Shown: positions 20,427-31,260 of the stretch, piece after piece
Numbering within the stretch: position 1 is the first letter of the stretch
How the letters are laid out: each line of letters starts with the position of its first letter
NCBI RefSeq assembly: GCF_001949145.1
Contig: NW_019091362.1
Coordinates: 10,955,021 to 10,990,590, forward strand
Direction of reading: 5' to 3'
Source of the DNA: Acanthaster planci
Taxonomy: Eukaryota; Echinodermata; Asteroidea; Valvatida; Acanthasteridae
Length of the DNA: 35,570 bases
Program-made: the position numbers and the translations under genes
Notes under the pieces: generated by a model
What the model was told of the DNA's origin: nothing
The model's database searches: none
Seen by the model: only the letters and a program-made list of their open reading frames with translations

Positions 20427-21667
20427 GTACACACACTGCATCTCGGTGAAGACGGCTAGAATTAATTAGATATTGAACTTCAGCTTCTACCAGATGGAAT
20501 TGTCAGTGGAATCTTCCATCTCTTGTGCATCTTGACAAGAAGAGACAGTTTATTTTGACCAGCACAATGTAGAAAAATATCAAGCATTATAAAGAAAAGA
20601 AACCAGCGTTCCGCATGGTTTTGGTTTTGTTGTCTTTGTAACAAACATGCACATGTGATATTTATTTCCTCCAACGGTCTTGCTTTCATTTCTAGTGGCT
20701 AAGTTTTAGGGTAGAGATTTATATTGCTCACATACATGTGTACATGTACCGGTACATTTATGGTAAATGTACATGTAAATGTGCATGTACATGTAGTTAA
20801 ACCAGAATTTACTGAATGATTCACGATTCATTTTAGTATTTAACGCCATAAAAATAAGAAGCCTCCAGTAATCTGGCGAGCAAACTTACCAGTAGAAGCC
20901 ATCAGTGTTCTGGCAATGGTCACTCCAGTGACACGACAATCGCATGCAGGTGGCAGAGTGCTTTGACTCTGAATGTGTGTACACCTCATGTTTGAGTGTG
21001 GTAACGCTAGGAAAATGGTGGCTAATTGGATTACATGTATAGTGTACTTTTCAAGTTACGAATTTGCACATGGATGGTCATATTTCATACCATAACAGCA
21101 TACAGGTACAGTAGCACAGTCATTTTAAAAAGTTTCGCCCTTTTAACTGCCAACCACAGAATTTCCATACATGTACATGTGTACATGTAAGTATGTGGAG
21201 CTTTTTCTACATATATCTTTGTCACATCCTTCTCAAATTACAAACAAATGGAGGATGTTAGACTCTGGACGTTAGAAGTTGTAGAATTGGCCTGCACTAT
21301 GTACATGTATGTACATGTACACATGTACATGTATTTGCTCAATAATTTTTATGTTTTTAATATTTAATATGGCCAGTGTTTGTGGAGCTCCTAAATCTTC
21401 AACATGATACAAGGATCTTCAATTTTTAAGACAGTAAATTATCAGGAGTTGATCATAAACTCTACAGTGCATGTTTCAGTATTAGCGTCTTGTACAGGTA
21501 CCAAGGCTTTGTGACGACGTTGGACCATACATGTAAGAACTAGCATGACCATTTTCACAGCATTGCCCCTTCACCCCCTGTGCCTTCCTGTTTGCTGGCA
21601 CTCTCATTCCTGACAGCTGTCTTTCCTTTCCTTCTCCCACCTCTGCTCTCCCTCCGCTGTCACTCAG

Positions 21668-21843
21668 GTGAGAACATCGCCAAGCTGACAGACATCACCT
21701 ACGATGAGTCGGGCCAGGTCATGAGCCCAGCTGACAAAAGCGCGATGGTGCGAGCTGCCAGGGGCCTGCTGTCAGCCGTCACCCGCGTACTCCTGCTGGC
21801 CGACAGAGTGGTCATCAAGCAGATACAGGCCGCCAAGCTCAAA
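21668..21843 (+). CDS. CTNNAL1: Alpha-catulin, next internal coding exon
   Basis: The exon begins with the last two bases of the split Gly codon (G + GT) and encodes ENIAKLTDIT..., then SAMVRAARG, then LLSAVTRVLLLADRVVIKQI, ending AAKLK. Joined to the previous exon it reads ARLAGENIAKLTDIT, which matches the family's AG-E-x-IA-x-LTDIT and the following AAR-LLS-VT-VLLLADRVVIKQI helix. The loop between LTDIT and the AAR helix seems a few residues shorter than I recall for the human protein. Acceptor: CACTCAG| after a very strong C/T tract. Donor: AAA|GTAAGT, near consensus, phase 0. An oddity is that the exon itself starts GTGAGA, so a donor-like site touches the acceptor. Confidence 0.94.
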
Positions 21844-22474
21844 GTAAGTGGCCGAAGGGGGACAGAATGCTGTCTGCCATTTGACAGAAAGTAAACACTG
21901 ACTGACTGGTATAGAGCTCACTTCTCCCCCCCCCCCCGTTTGATGATTAGCGTGGTAGTTTTATACAGTACGCAAAGAGGAAACCCTAACAGAAATCAGC
22001 ATTTTTGTTGTCATCATTCATGAGGTGTTGGAGTCATTGGCAGTTGGGTAAACATACTGACTGATGGGATAACAATCAGGGAACCTGTGATAGAGCTGAT
22101 GAAGTGTAAACCATCCCAAGACTGACACCTGTGCCGGTACTTGCTGATGTACTACAGTGGAATGCTGGTGTTGCAAAATCAGATTATCAAACAATTGGGT
22201 GTAACAAGCATCTCCCCTTTTCTCGTTTTGTCCTTTTTTTTCTGTTTCCGTAGGCCTACATTTCTAGAGCTGATTTACCCATGCTGTACCGTCACCTTTA
22301 GTGACACACTGTATGTATTCTACTGTGCACCAACACACATTTCTGTTACCTTCAAGTACATGTACCTGCCGGTAGTGTGGAAATTCCTTCATTTTCGTGT
22401 ACACATAGTTAAGAAAGCTCTGTGAAATACCACTTTTCCTGAGCCATGAGCACTCTTAATTGAAATGGGAGGAT

Positions 22475-23195
22475 TTGTTCCTGTTGGGCTTAATGCAGAT
22501 TTAAAAGTTTTCTCCTTGACTGTTCCTTGTTCTTTTGCTTCAGATTTAACCCAACCCAAATACATGTGTATGCTTTTACACTGTAAAACTGCCGTATTTA
22601 CCAGAAAGAGGCTAACCTTATGTGAACCTGGATTATAGTCCACACAAGATTTACACAACATTGTGTGGACCTCTTTTGTTCACAGATCCACACTAGGTAC
22701 ATGTACATGTATGTAAGGTTGGCACACAACAGTGTGTAAACACCTTCAGGCCTGGAATCCTTCTGTCCTAAACATGTTTATTGTAGCTTTTTGTGAATGG
22801 TACCAGTAGGATTTGTGCATAGCATTTCTAATCTTGGACCCTTGACAGTTGTGGACTCTGATGTCCGCAAGATTTGAGAACCCACTGTATTACTTACTGT
22901 AAATGTACAGGTACCTAGTGAACGTTGCTTTGTTTTTGTGTACTTCAGAATACTCAATAAATACTAACTTTCTAATGCTGTGAGTGCTGCTTTATGCTGG
23001 ATTTTAAATGACTTTTTTGTTGACTGTTCCTCTTCATTTTACTATGCAACTCCCAAATCACCTCTAAAACTGTTCAGAGAGAGATAACCTTGTGTGGACT
23101 TGGTTTAGCCCACACAGTGCTGATACATGCACATGAGGACCTGTTTTGTTCTTAGGTCCAGGCAAGGTACATGTACATACTCACCTTTAATTAAT
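22475..23195 (+). repeat. Diverged direct repeat, two copies about 0.5 kb apart
   Basis: Copy 1 (about 22475-22715) and copy 2 (about 22985-23190) share an ordered set of blocks: TTGACTGTTCC (22516 and 23020), ATAACCTTGTGTGGAC or CTAACCTTATGTGAAC, GACCTCTTTTGTTC or GACCTGTTTTGTTC, and AGGTACATGTACAT (22695 and 23165). Spacing falls from 504 to 470 bases along the copies because copy 2 has lost sequence. Both carry the TACATG block, so here it predates the duplication. Confidence 0.65.
22638..22670. repeat. Perfect 10-bp inverted repeat inside copy 1
   Basis: GTCCACACAA (22638-22647) and TTGTGTGGAC (22661-22670) are exact reverse complements around 13 bases. Weaker symmetry continues outward (CTAACCTTATGTGAAC against GTTCACA and TAAGGTTGGC, interrupted by a TACATG block). 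This suggests a foldback element that was later interrupted. Confidence 0.75.
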
Positions 23196-25656
23196 GTGAG
23201 GTGTGTGCCCTGTGCTGAGCATCAAAGAACTGCCAAAAAAGGTTAAGATAATGGCCGACCTTGTTGACACCAGTTAGCATGTACATGTGCATTATTTACA
23301 AATTTTTACAGATATCATCTAGACCAGTGGTGTCTCCACACATATGTTAATTATAAAACTTGGCCTACAGTCCTAACAAACCCCTGATGCCTGTCTGCTG
23401 CCTCACTGACAAAAATCTTCACCATTTCTTCAATTCCTCAAGTATCGAGCACTTTGGAAGTTCAGTGTCATTTTATGCCCGCTAGTTCTTCAAGAATCTT
23501 CAGAGCCGAAAAGTCAACATTGTTTGTGGGGGGGGGTTATTCTCTTGACAGGTAAAGGGGTTATCAAATAGGGGAGAAGGGTAAACAAGCCTGGGACACC
23601 AACATGTACAAGTGTTGATGGTTCAGGGCAGGTAAACAGTCCGTGAAGTAGCCATAAAGCTCTTGCAGGGAAGGCAAGGAGGAGGCTGGGAGCTCAACAG
23701 TCTCCAGGGTGCATGCACTTCCAAGATAATGAGAGACCTACAAATCGATGCCAAGGTAATCAAAATATTTGATCCAGAAGATGGAAGAGCAACATTGTAG
23801 TGTACATGTAGGCAATTGCTTCAAAGTGTTTGGTAGTCAGTGCAGAAGACTGTGCGTACATGTACTTGTATTTTAGGCTTGTATTTCAGGCACCTAGAGC
23901 GTTTAAAAGTAGGAGGATAAAGCAAGAATCTGAAATGGCATGCAAACAGCCAACATACGACCTTTGTCATGTAGGGTTGTAGGGTGCCCGTGCTGTACAG
24001 ATGAAGGGGTGATTGAACTAAAGGGGACAATGGATTTTTCACTGCTCCAAGATTGTCAATGATCTTGTTGCATGCGAAACAAAGGGGCATCTCACATAAA
24101 ATGAAATGGCAGTAGGGGTACGTACATGTACATATACCGGTATACCTGTACCTACAGGTACATGTACAGTATATGGCATTGTTCACTTTAGCTTTTAATA
24201 AGTTCTGAGGTAATGACCTTTTCATCAGTAGTCAAGTATGAAAATTTAATACAGACTTCTTGAGCACTCCAAATTTTCTGGAACTGTACAGATGAAAGAA
24301 AATGTGCAAATATTAATGCATGGATTTTCAGATTACATGTACACATTCAGTATAGACTAAGACTGTAGACTAGTATAGTATGCGTCGAACAAATGAGCTC
24401 AGAGATATGAGGTTTTGGCTTGATTCAGTGTGGTTGCTTGCTGCGAGAACGTGTACTTGCACCATACAGATGCAAACAATTTCTACAGACTTGGAGGCAG
24501 ATGTGACCACCATCCAATCTTGTCATGTTCGCTTCTTTCCTCCCCCCCCAGATCAAGTACAGTATGTGTTTCTGCCGCAGTGCCTCTGGTGGGTGCTAAA
24601 AATGATTGAATTGAGTGTCATTTGAGACATCTGCTGGCCCCAAAAATTTCACAAGAAAAAAAAAATGAAAAGAAAGAAAGAAGCAGCCCAAGTTGGTGGA
24701 AAATAACTGGCATCACATTTCATTCCCAAGAGGTTGAAATCCGCAGTTCTGTCCACTGGCCTGATTGATACACGTACTATGAAAATGTTCCAACCAGCCA
24801 TATCCACTGCAGAGGGCGTATATTCTTTCATCGCTGCCTGCATATCAAGTTCTCCAAAGAACTTTTGTAATCTTTTCATTTCTGTCCTCCTCTTTACAAT
24901 ATTTCAAAGAGCTTCTTGTTATCTTAAATCTGGGTCAGGGTCTCCATTTTTTTGTCGGAACAAGGGAAATTTTTCATTATTGGACGGAGATGTAGAGACT
25001 TTCTTGAGCATTTTTATTTTCTGCATTGGCATTTCATGCTTGCTCAATTCTAATCAGCGTGCTTTGGGTGTTTTACCCTTTCAGATTGTCAGGAAAGTGA
25101 CTTACATGTAACTACACATGGGAGCACATGTACATGTACCATACATACATGTGGGTTTTGTTTTTTGTTTCAAGTTCCAAAGCTGGAACATATACCGGTA
25201 CAATGTACATGTACATGTACTGTACATGTGATTCTTTTTTCTCATCATCATGTCATTACTTTATTCTGTGTTGATGTTCAACACCATTTACATCCTTTTA
25301 TGTGATATTTTGACTGTCACTTATACAGTTTTTACAGTTTTCTCATCTGTAGAATTAGAAATGGTTGGAAGATTTCAGTAGATATTTTTTGTTTCCAAAA
25401 CACCCCAAACTTGGGCACACAGTACATTTATTTGGCTGAATAAGCAATTACATCGTGTATGCTTTCAGTCACCGTGCTTTCACAGCAAATATTTTGGGAG
25501 CATTTTGCAAATCACAGTCACAGTGGCTCTTGTGTAATTGTCTAGAATTTGGCGTCAAGGATGTTGGTGTTGTATTTCACAGTCCTCGCTTTCAGCCGCT
25601 TTTAGCGCGGACAACATCGGGTGCATTTTAGGACATTTTCTCCCATCAAGACAGCC

Positions 25657-25670
25657 GTTGTCATGGAAAC
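25657..25670. promoter_or_regulatory. Candidate X-box (RFX-type) site
   Basis: GTTGTCATGGAAAC fits the RFX consensus RYYNYY-N(1-3)-RRNRAC with a 2-base spacer. It lies in a GC-richer stretch (about 25580-25690) free of TACATG words. A single consensus match in a long intron can be chance; it is listed because the surrounding sequence also looks less repetitive. Confidence 0.3.
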
Positions 25671-26622
25671 CCCCCTTTTAGTGCATCCTTACAGCCTACC
25701 TGCATGACCTGTACATGTACATGTACATGTTCCGTCGTTCTGTGGAACAATATGCAAAATGTTGTTGAAGCTTGTGTACAGTTCCCCGTTATACATTGCA
25801 CTTGTTAATGGACATGTACATATATATATGCATGTACATTGCTTTTATTGAAACATTGATATTATTTGTGAAAACGTACAGGTACATACAAAAAACAGTA
25901 GTTTTCAACATACAGTGGTTCAGATTTGCTTGCATGTACTAGGTACATGTAATTTCATGGTCATGGTAACTTGTCTTTTTATAAAATCATGACTGATTTC
26001 TTTCTCTTACCAAGTGATCTAGTGTAAATTTACTTTTTGCATTCAAACTGCACTGTGTTCTTTTATACATGTACATACTGTAGGAGACAGTGTACATTGT
26101 ATGTACATGTACATCTACCGGTACACAGTGAACTATTCTTGCATGCTGTGCTAACACATGGTATCAGAGTCCAGCAACTTTTGGGTCAATTTAGGCCACT
26201 GGAGATCCATATCCATCATCAGGAATCGCATTTTGGGTGACCCTGGCAAAAAGGGGTAATTTTTCTTTCACAAAGTAGTTTTTTGCTGGAAAGTGCAACG
26301 TTTTGGTTGTTAGCATGCAAGCCTGTGCCTACATGTGCATGAAGGCTCTGCATGTACTGTACATACATATACAGTGTACTTGTAACATGCTGTACATGTA
26401 CACGTAAGTTGTACTTTTTGTCGTGGAGATTTAATTATGTAGTTAAACTGTAGATTTAATCTGTGTGGATCAGCAGCAGTTTTTAGACAGCTGTGTGTCA
26501 TTACTTCACTTGTTTGAAATGTTTACATGTGCCCTGTTCACACCTGCATGTTGGTGCATGAGAGTACATGTACTTCAATTGGTGTACTAAACTAGGATAT
26601 TAATGGAAATCTTTAAATTTCA

Positions 26623-26681
26623 TTAACCCTAAAAGTCCTCAGTCCTCCAACAGGTGAAGGATTGAGGAGTGTTAGGGTTAA
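26623..26681. repeat. Imperfect foldback with telomere-like TTAACCCTAA ends
   Basis: TTAACCCTAA (from 26623) pairs exactly with TTAGGGTTAA (to 26681), and pairing continues inward for 27 positions with four mismatches (TCCTCAgTCCT against AGGAtTGAGGA). The loop is about 5 bases. A looser hairpin of related wording (CCTAACCCTCCAAGATC at 31476-31492 and GATGTTGGAGG at 31518-31528) occurs 5 kb on. It may be a tiny foldback element; no target duplication is evident. Confidence 0.7.
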
Positions 26682-27530
26682 GGGAATAAATGTGACTGAC
26701 TCTGGAAAAATGGGTAATGAGTCGCCAGATTCAGGTTATGAGTTTTTGATATGGCTGGTTTCTGTACATCAAAAGCTACAGTTTGATATATGAATGACCC
26801 ATGTAGTGCACTTCATTCAGGAGATATACATGTACATGTATGGACATTTGTATGTCCACATATTTGGATTCAATAAAAGCACTTTTCAAGAAAAAGCTCA
26901 TAAAGTGTAGTGCTTGGAAACACAATGCTGTGTAGGATTTCTTACTGAATGATCCATTTTTCATCTCTATTCATCAGTATCCATGTTTGTTGTCACAAAT
27001 TCTGAAAGTGTAAATGTTATAGAAGCTGTTTAAGGAAAAAGCACAAAATTACACTTTTAAAGAAATTTTGCCCTCTCCAAATAGAACAGGCCTTTTTTGC
27101 AGAGCGGGTCACAAATGTGTGTTTAGCTGGTCTTAAACGTGTATTTCAGATAGGTTCAGGAGAATGGATGCTGCTAATGCCTGAGCTCATACCGGTATAT
27201 ATGTTTATTCCCATTCATCACTCTTCGTAAGTACCATTTTACTAATTTTAAAAGAAATCATAGACATGTATAATAAATTTCCAAGGATTTTATTCAAGAA
27301 TTTTACTTTCATGTTCCTGAACACCCCATCCATTTTCTGGAACATGTACACGTACGGTACGGTACTACATGTATTATACATTACTTGTGCAAGTAGTCCA
27401 GAAGAACCTCCTTATATGGACTCGGCGCATGTGTTGTGAGTTCTGCGTGCCGCTGCGCAAACAGACTCTTTACAAGGACATGTAGGAATGGGTTAAACTG
27501 TCTTGTATCCAGGTGCCAGCTTGTTTTTAT

Positions 27531-27570
27531 GCAACGGGCATTATGAAATCGCAGCGGGCATTATCAAATG
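27531..27570 (+). repeat. 20-bp tandem duplication
   Basis: GCAACGGGCATTATGAAATC is followed immediately by GCAGCGGGCATTATCAAATG, three differences in twenty. It is a small local duplication with no coding meaning. Confidence 0.85.
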
Positions 27571-29189
27571 TGATATACATACAGTACGTGTACGTACACG
27601 GTCATGTTGCACGTTGTTGAATAGGGAAACTGTGTAAGGAACATGTACATGAATGTGTGATCAAATGTGGTAGTATCAGTACATATTCGTGGAAAAGTGG
27701 AGTTTGATAACAAGCGGGGCACAGGTTCACTGTCATGACTTTTGATATTAGTTACATGTAAAACAGAGGGATTCTGAAAACATCTTTTAATTCTTTGTTG
27801 TTCGCAGTTTTGTAAATACAGCTCGTCTTTCCTCAGTGAAATACTGTAACCTTGTACGTTTGTACATGTATATATGTGTAATGTACAGTATGCAGATTTG
27901 ATAAGTTTTCTCTGCACAAATTCAAGTGCCAATTTATCAACATGCATGTACATTTACATGTATGTGTCCAGGCTGCCTAAATCAGCCTCCTTGCATGTAC
28001 ATTTACATGGGGCATGCATTTTTAATGGGAAGTTAATTTTTTTCCCAAAACAGAGCCTTCATCCTATGATCAGTGTCAAATTGATCCTTACTAAAATTGC
28101 ACATTATACATGTATGTACTTGCACATGTACATGCACTTTTGCTGAATTCCCCAAAGAGTCCTACCTGGTACAAACAGGAAGTTTGCCTGATATTTTGAA
28201 AAACAGTCTCTCACATTTCACTTTTAGAAGCAGTGCAGCTTTCATTTTTATGATGCCAATTGCCCAATTACTCAAACAGTGAAGTGAAAAATTAATCAGT
28301 AACTTTGAATATTTGATCAATGTACAATTACGTGTATGCCGTACATGTACATGTATGTACATGTACAATGTACCTTTGCATTCTCTGTGTATACATGCAC
28401 TGTCACGTACATATACAATGTAGAATAAATCATTTATTCATTGCATGTACATGTATGTTTTATGTTCACGTAGATTCTGCAAGAGAAATTGATGTCTCAT
28501 ACAGCAATTTTTTTTTCTCATTTGGTTCTGAGCATGTACCGGAAGTTTAACAAAAATGAATTTTCCAGCGGGGGGGGTGTTTTTTATTTGAACTGATGTG
28601 GATGTTGGAGTGAGGTGTCCAAGTATTCTACGGGGGGGGGTGTGTTTGCCCATAGAGATTTGTTTGATAGATTTTTGCATCAGCATTGAACTTGTGGTTG
28701 TGCTTAATGTGAACGGAGTGAAGAGGGAATCTTCCATTTTCCAATCAGTGGGAATGTCCGTAATAATGTACTGGCTATGTGCGCTTGCTTCTGTGTGCTG
28801 ACCAACTGAACTAATGTAGATAAAAAAGTTACATGTTACATGGGAATATAACTGAGGCAGGAATCTAACGTGTAACCTGCATTTTGTTGTACAGATGTAC
28901 CACCATCTGACAACTACATGTACATGTATGTGATGTACACATACATATATACATGTACAAGTGAACGTACGGGTAGATGGTATTTGCTTGCTGGCAATCA
29001 CCTATTCAATCCATGTATGTACATGTACGTGTAATCAACCAAACAGCATACATGTGACACTTCATGTGGTACATACATGTACAAACACTGTACATGTGCA
29101 TCTACCGATCATGTTCAGAGTTACAATGCAGCAACAAATAGCAAGCTTCAACGCACAAACTCAGGAAAACGTACACACTGTACCCCACG

Positions 29190-29216
29190 TACCGGTACAT
29201 GTACAATGTACCGGTA
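29190..29216. repeat. Perfect 10-bp hairpin with ACCGGT arms
   Basis: TACCGGTACA (29190-29199) and TGTACCGGTA (29207-29216) are exact reverse complements around a 7-base loop that itself contains TGTACA. It is one of the clearest cases of two lattice words combining into a larger hairpin. Confidence 0.85.
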
Positions 29217-30829
29217 TTCATACACTGTGGCATTAGCAGGAAGCACTTGAGAAAGCTGCATAAATTTCTAATTTTGGATTATTGAAAAATTTCAAATGTG
29301 ACCTCAGAAACAAATCTTAAACTCTGTTTGCGTTGGACTTTTTTTTTGGGTACATTTACATAAAACTAGCCAAGATTGTTTTCAATTGGTCAAAATTAAA
29401 ATCCAATGGAAACAGCTGATAAACTGTTGAAGTTATTAAGTGGTGATCATCAGTTCTTCGTTTTTACCTTTTGCAATGAAAAGTTTTACAGGGCCAAGTT
29501 GGTTGCAGAAGAATGACTGGTACCGTACACCGTCAGTGTTACATGTACATTTGTACGTTGGAGATAAGGCCTGTGTGGACAGCCACTTTACACAGGGAAT
29601 TCCCACATGATCTCTTTTCACCATGCACATGCTCATAAAGTGCTGAACAATGCATGTAAGACATCGGAGATGCAAAATACACGACTGTACAAGGTACCGG
29701 TACGAAAAAGCAACATTTCGAAAAATTAGATTATAACGTCACTCATAGGGCGCCCTTGTGAGATTCTAAAAAGCCATACCACTGGAAGTTTACATTGTTA
29801 GTGGACAAGGGATCTTCTGCTGATTGCAAGTAATCCACATGCAGATGCATGGAAGAATAACCACAGCAAAATATTAATTAACACTTTCAAGTAACTTTGT
29901 ACAATTTTTAGTCCCATGTGAGCACAGCTTTATACATATGTTGCTACCGGTAGGAACAAATTTCTAATTTGTACATGTTCCGTAATTACATGCGCTGTTG
30001 GTCTTTTCAGTATTGGTCTGTGATACAAAACAATCACAAAGCAGTTCTCTTGACAATTTTAAGGGTAACTTACCCGGTACATACTCACACATTCTCTCCA
30101 TGTACTTTGCAAAAATAAAATTGTCTCAAGTTTTCCTTGAGTTTACACATATCTTTTGAAAATGCATGGCATAAATTGCACGTGCACATACACTGTAGAT
30201 GTACATGTAGTTTACTAGTTCTATTGGTATTACATGTAGGTAATAGTACCGGTACACGTACACCAGGTTATCTGACCTACTGTACATGTACATGTACAAG
30301 TGCATGTAAGTTGAAGCGCACCCTCATCAGCAATGAGGAGACAGGCTGGTAAGAAGTTAAATTTTCAAGCAGGCTTGTGGATGTGCCCTGCTCACGCGCG
30401 ATGACCATACATTCGAACAGAAAAGGGTTTCCTGTTCCTAATGTATACAGTACATGTACATGAACCTGAACGTGCCTGGGGTAAGTTCCCACGAAAGCAT
30501 GGGTTTGTTACGTAAAAGTAAGCTCTCCCTTGTTTCTGTTTGGAGGAGATAACAATGTTATCTATTGCATAGTCATCTATCCCGTATAATTTTTCTCATG
30601 GGTTTCCCAGGTATGCACGGATGGAGCTGGTCGTGCTTTGGTGTCAAATAGTGAATGTGTGTTAATGAACTGTACTAATACATGTACATGTACGCTCCCA
30701 ATACAATGTGAATAAATAGAAGATGAATCGGGTATAAGTTTGAGGCATCCGTAGGGTGCCTTGTAAGAACAGCTCTGCACATCCATGGTCTGTGTTTGTT
30801 TGTGCATGGATGACTTTTTAATTATCTTC

Positions 30830-31260
30830 TGCCCGTGTGACGGATCGGGAAATTGGGCGGCTGTGACAAGAAGGCGATAATTTTACAGGCCGGCAGACTG
30901 TCATGACTTTCCCTAGCTTTTCCAAGAGGAAATTGGCTTTTTCGGGGACCATGATGAATCTGATGGGCCCGTTTTCAAGGCAAACAAGGCATATTTACAT
31001 GATTAACGGTTGAGTTGAGTAATATTTGCCCCGGTTGGGTTGAGAAATGCCGAGGCACAGACTGCATATATGCTGAGATCAGAAAGGAAACCTTGTACAC
31101 TGAACTGTCCCTCTGGTCTCTGCAGATTGGGAGCGGCTGGCGCTCTTGTGTTTTTGCAGGATTGATTAATGAGACATTCGGCAAAGGCTGATGCAATAAA
31201 TCTTGCAACTGTTAGTTGTTATTATGGCTAGGCTGACCACCATATTTGTTGTTAGGAAAT
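30830..31260. promoter_or_regulatory. Candidate intronic regulatory block (TACATG-free, homeobox-type sites)
   Basis: From about 30.8 kb the palindromic lattice fades and sequence becomes less repetitive. The block has TGATTAAT (31163-31170, a Hox-Pbx style word), GATTAACGG near 31001-31009, and GC-rich words such as AATTGGGCGGCTG and GGCCGGCAGAC. There is no coding frame. The call rests on composition and short words only; conservation data would be needed to support it. Confidence 0.25.

Larger units (their letters stand above)
17305..21667 (+). other. Intron between catulin exons (4363 bp)
   Basis: It starts GTAGAG and ends in a long pyrimidine tract with CACTCAG. A likely branch point TCCTGAC lies about 53 bases before the 3' end. 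The intron holds a diverged duplication at 18060-18230, a G-quadruplex motif at 20257-20289, a hairpin at 20401-20426, and TACATG arrays near 18150-18172, 19383-19398, 20728-20796, 21169-21190 and 21299-21333. If unspliced, the frame from the previous exon stays open to a stop at 17495, adding about 63 unrelated residues. No independent gene is recognisable. Confidence 0.88.

Noticed and set aside
20067-20441. 124-codon minus-strand frame
   Set aside because: No recognised domain, interrupted by the C-rich quadruplex tract giving Gly/Arg runs, and no splice or promoter context.
24535-24610. Strong acceptor-like site TTCCTCCCCCCCCAG followed by ATCAAGTACAG, a possible extra exon
   Set aside because: The flanking visible exons already join in phase with the family sequence. 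The frame closes quickly and no good donor follows.
31110-31180. Acceptor-like GGTCTCTGCAG and GTTTTTGCAG in tandem
   Set aside because: No coding frame with a donor follows. They are more likely chance sites within a possible regulatory block.
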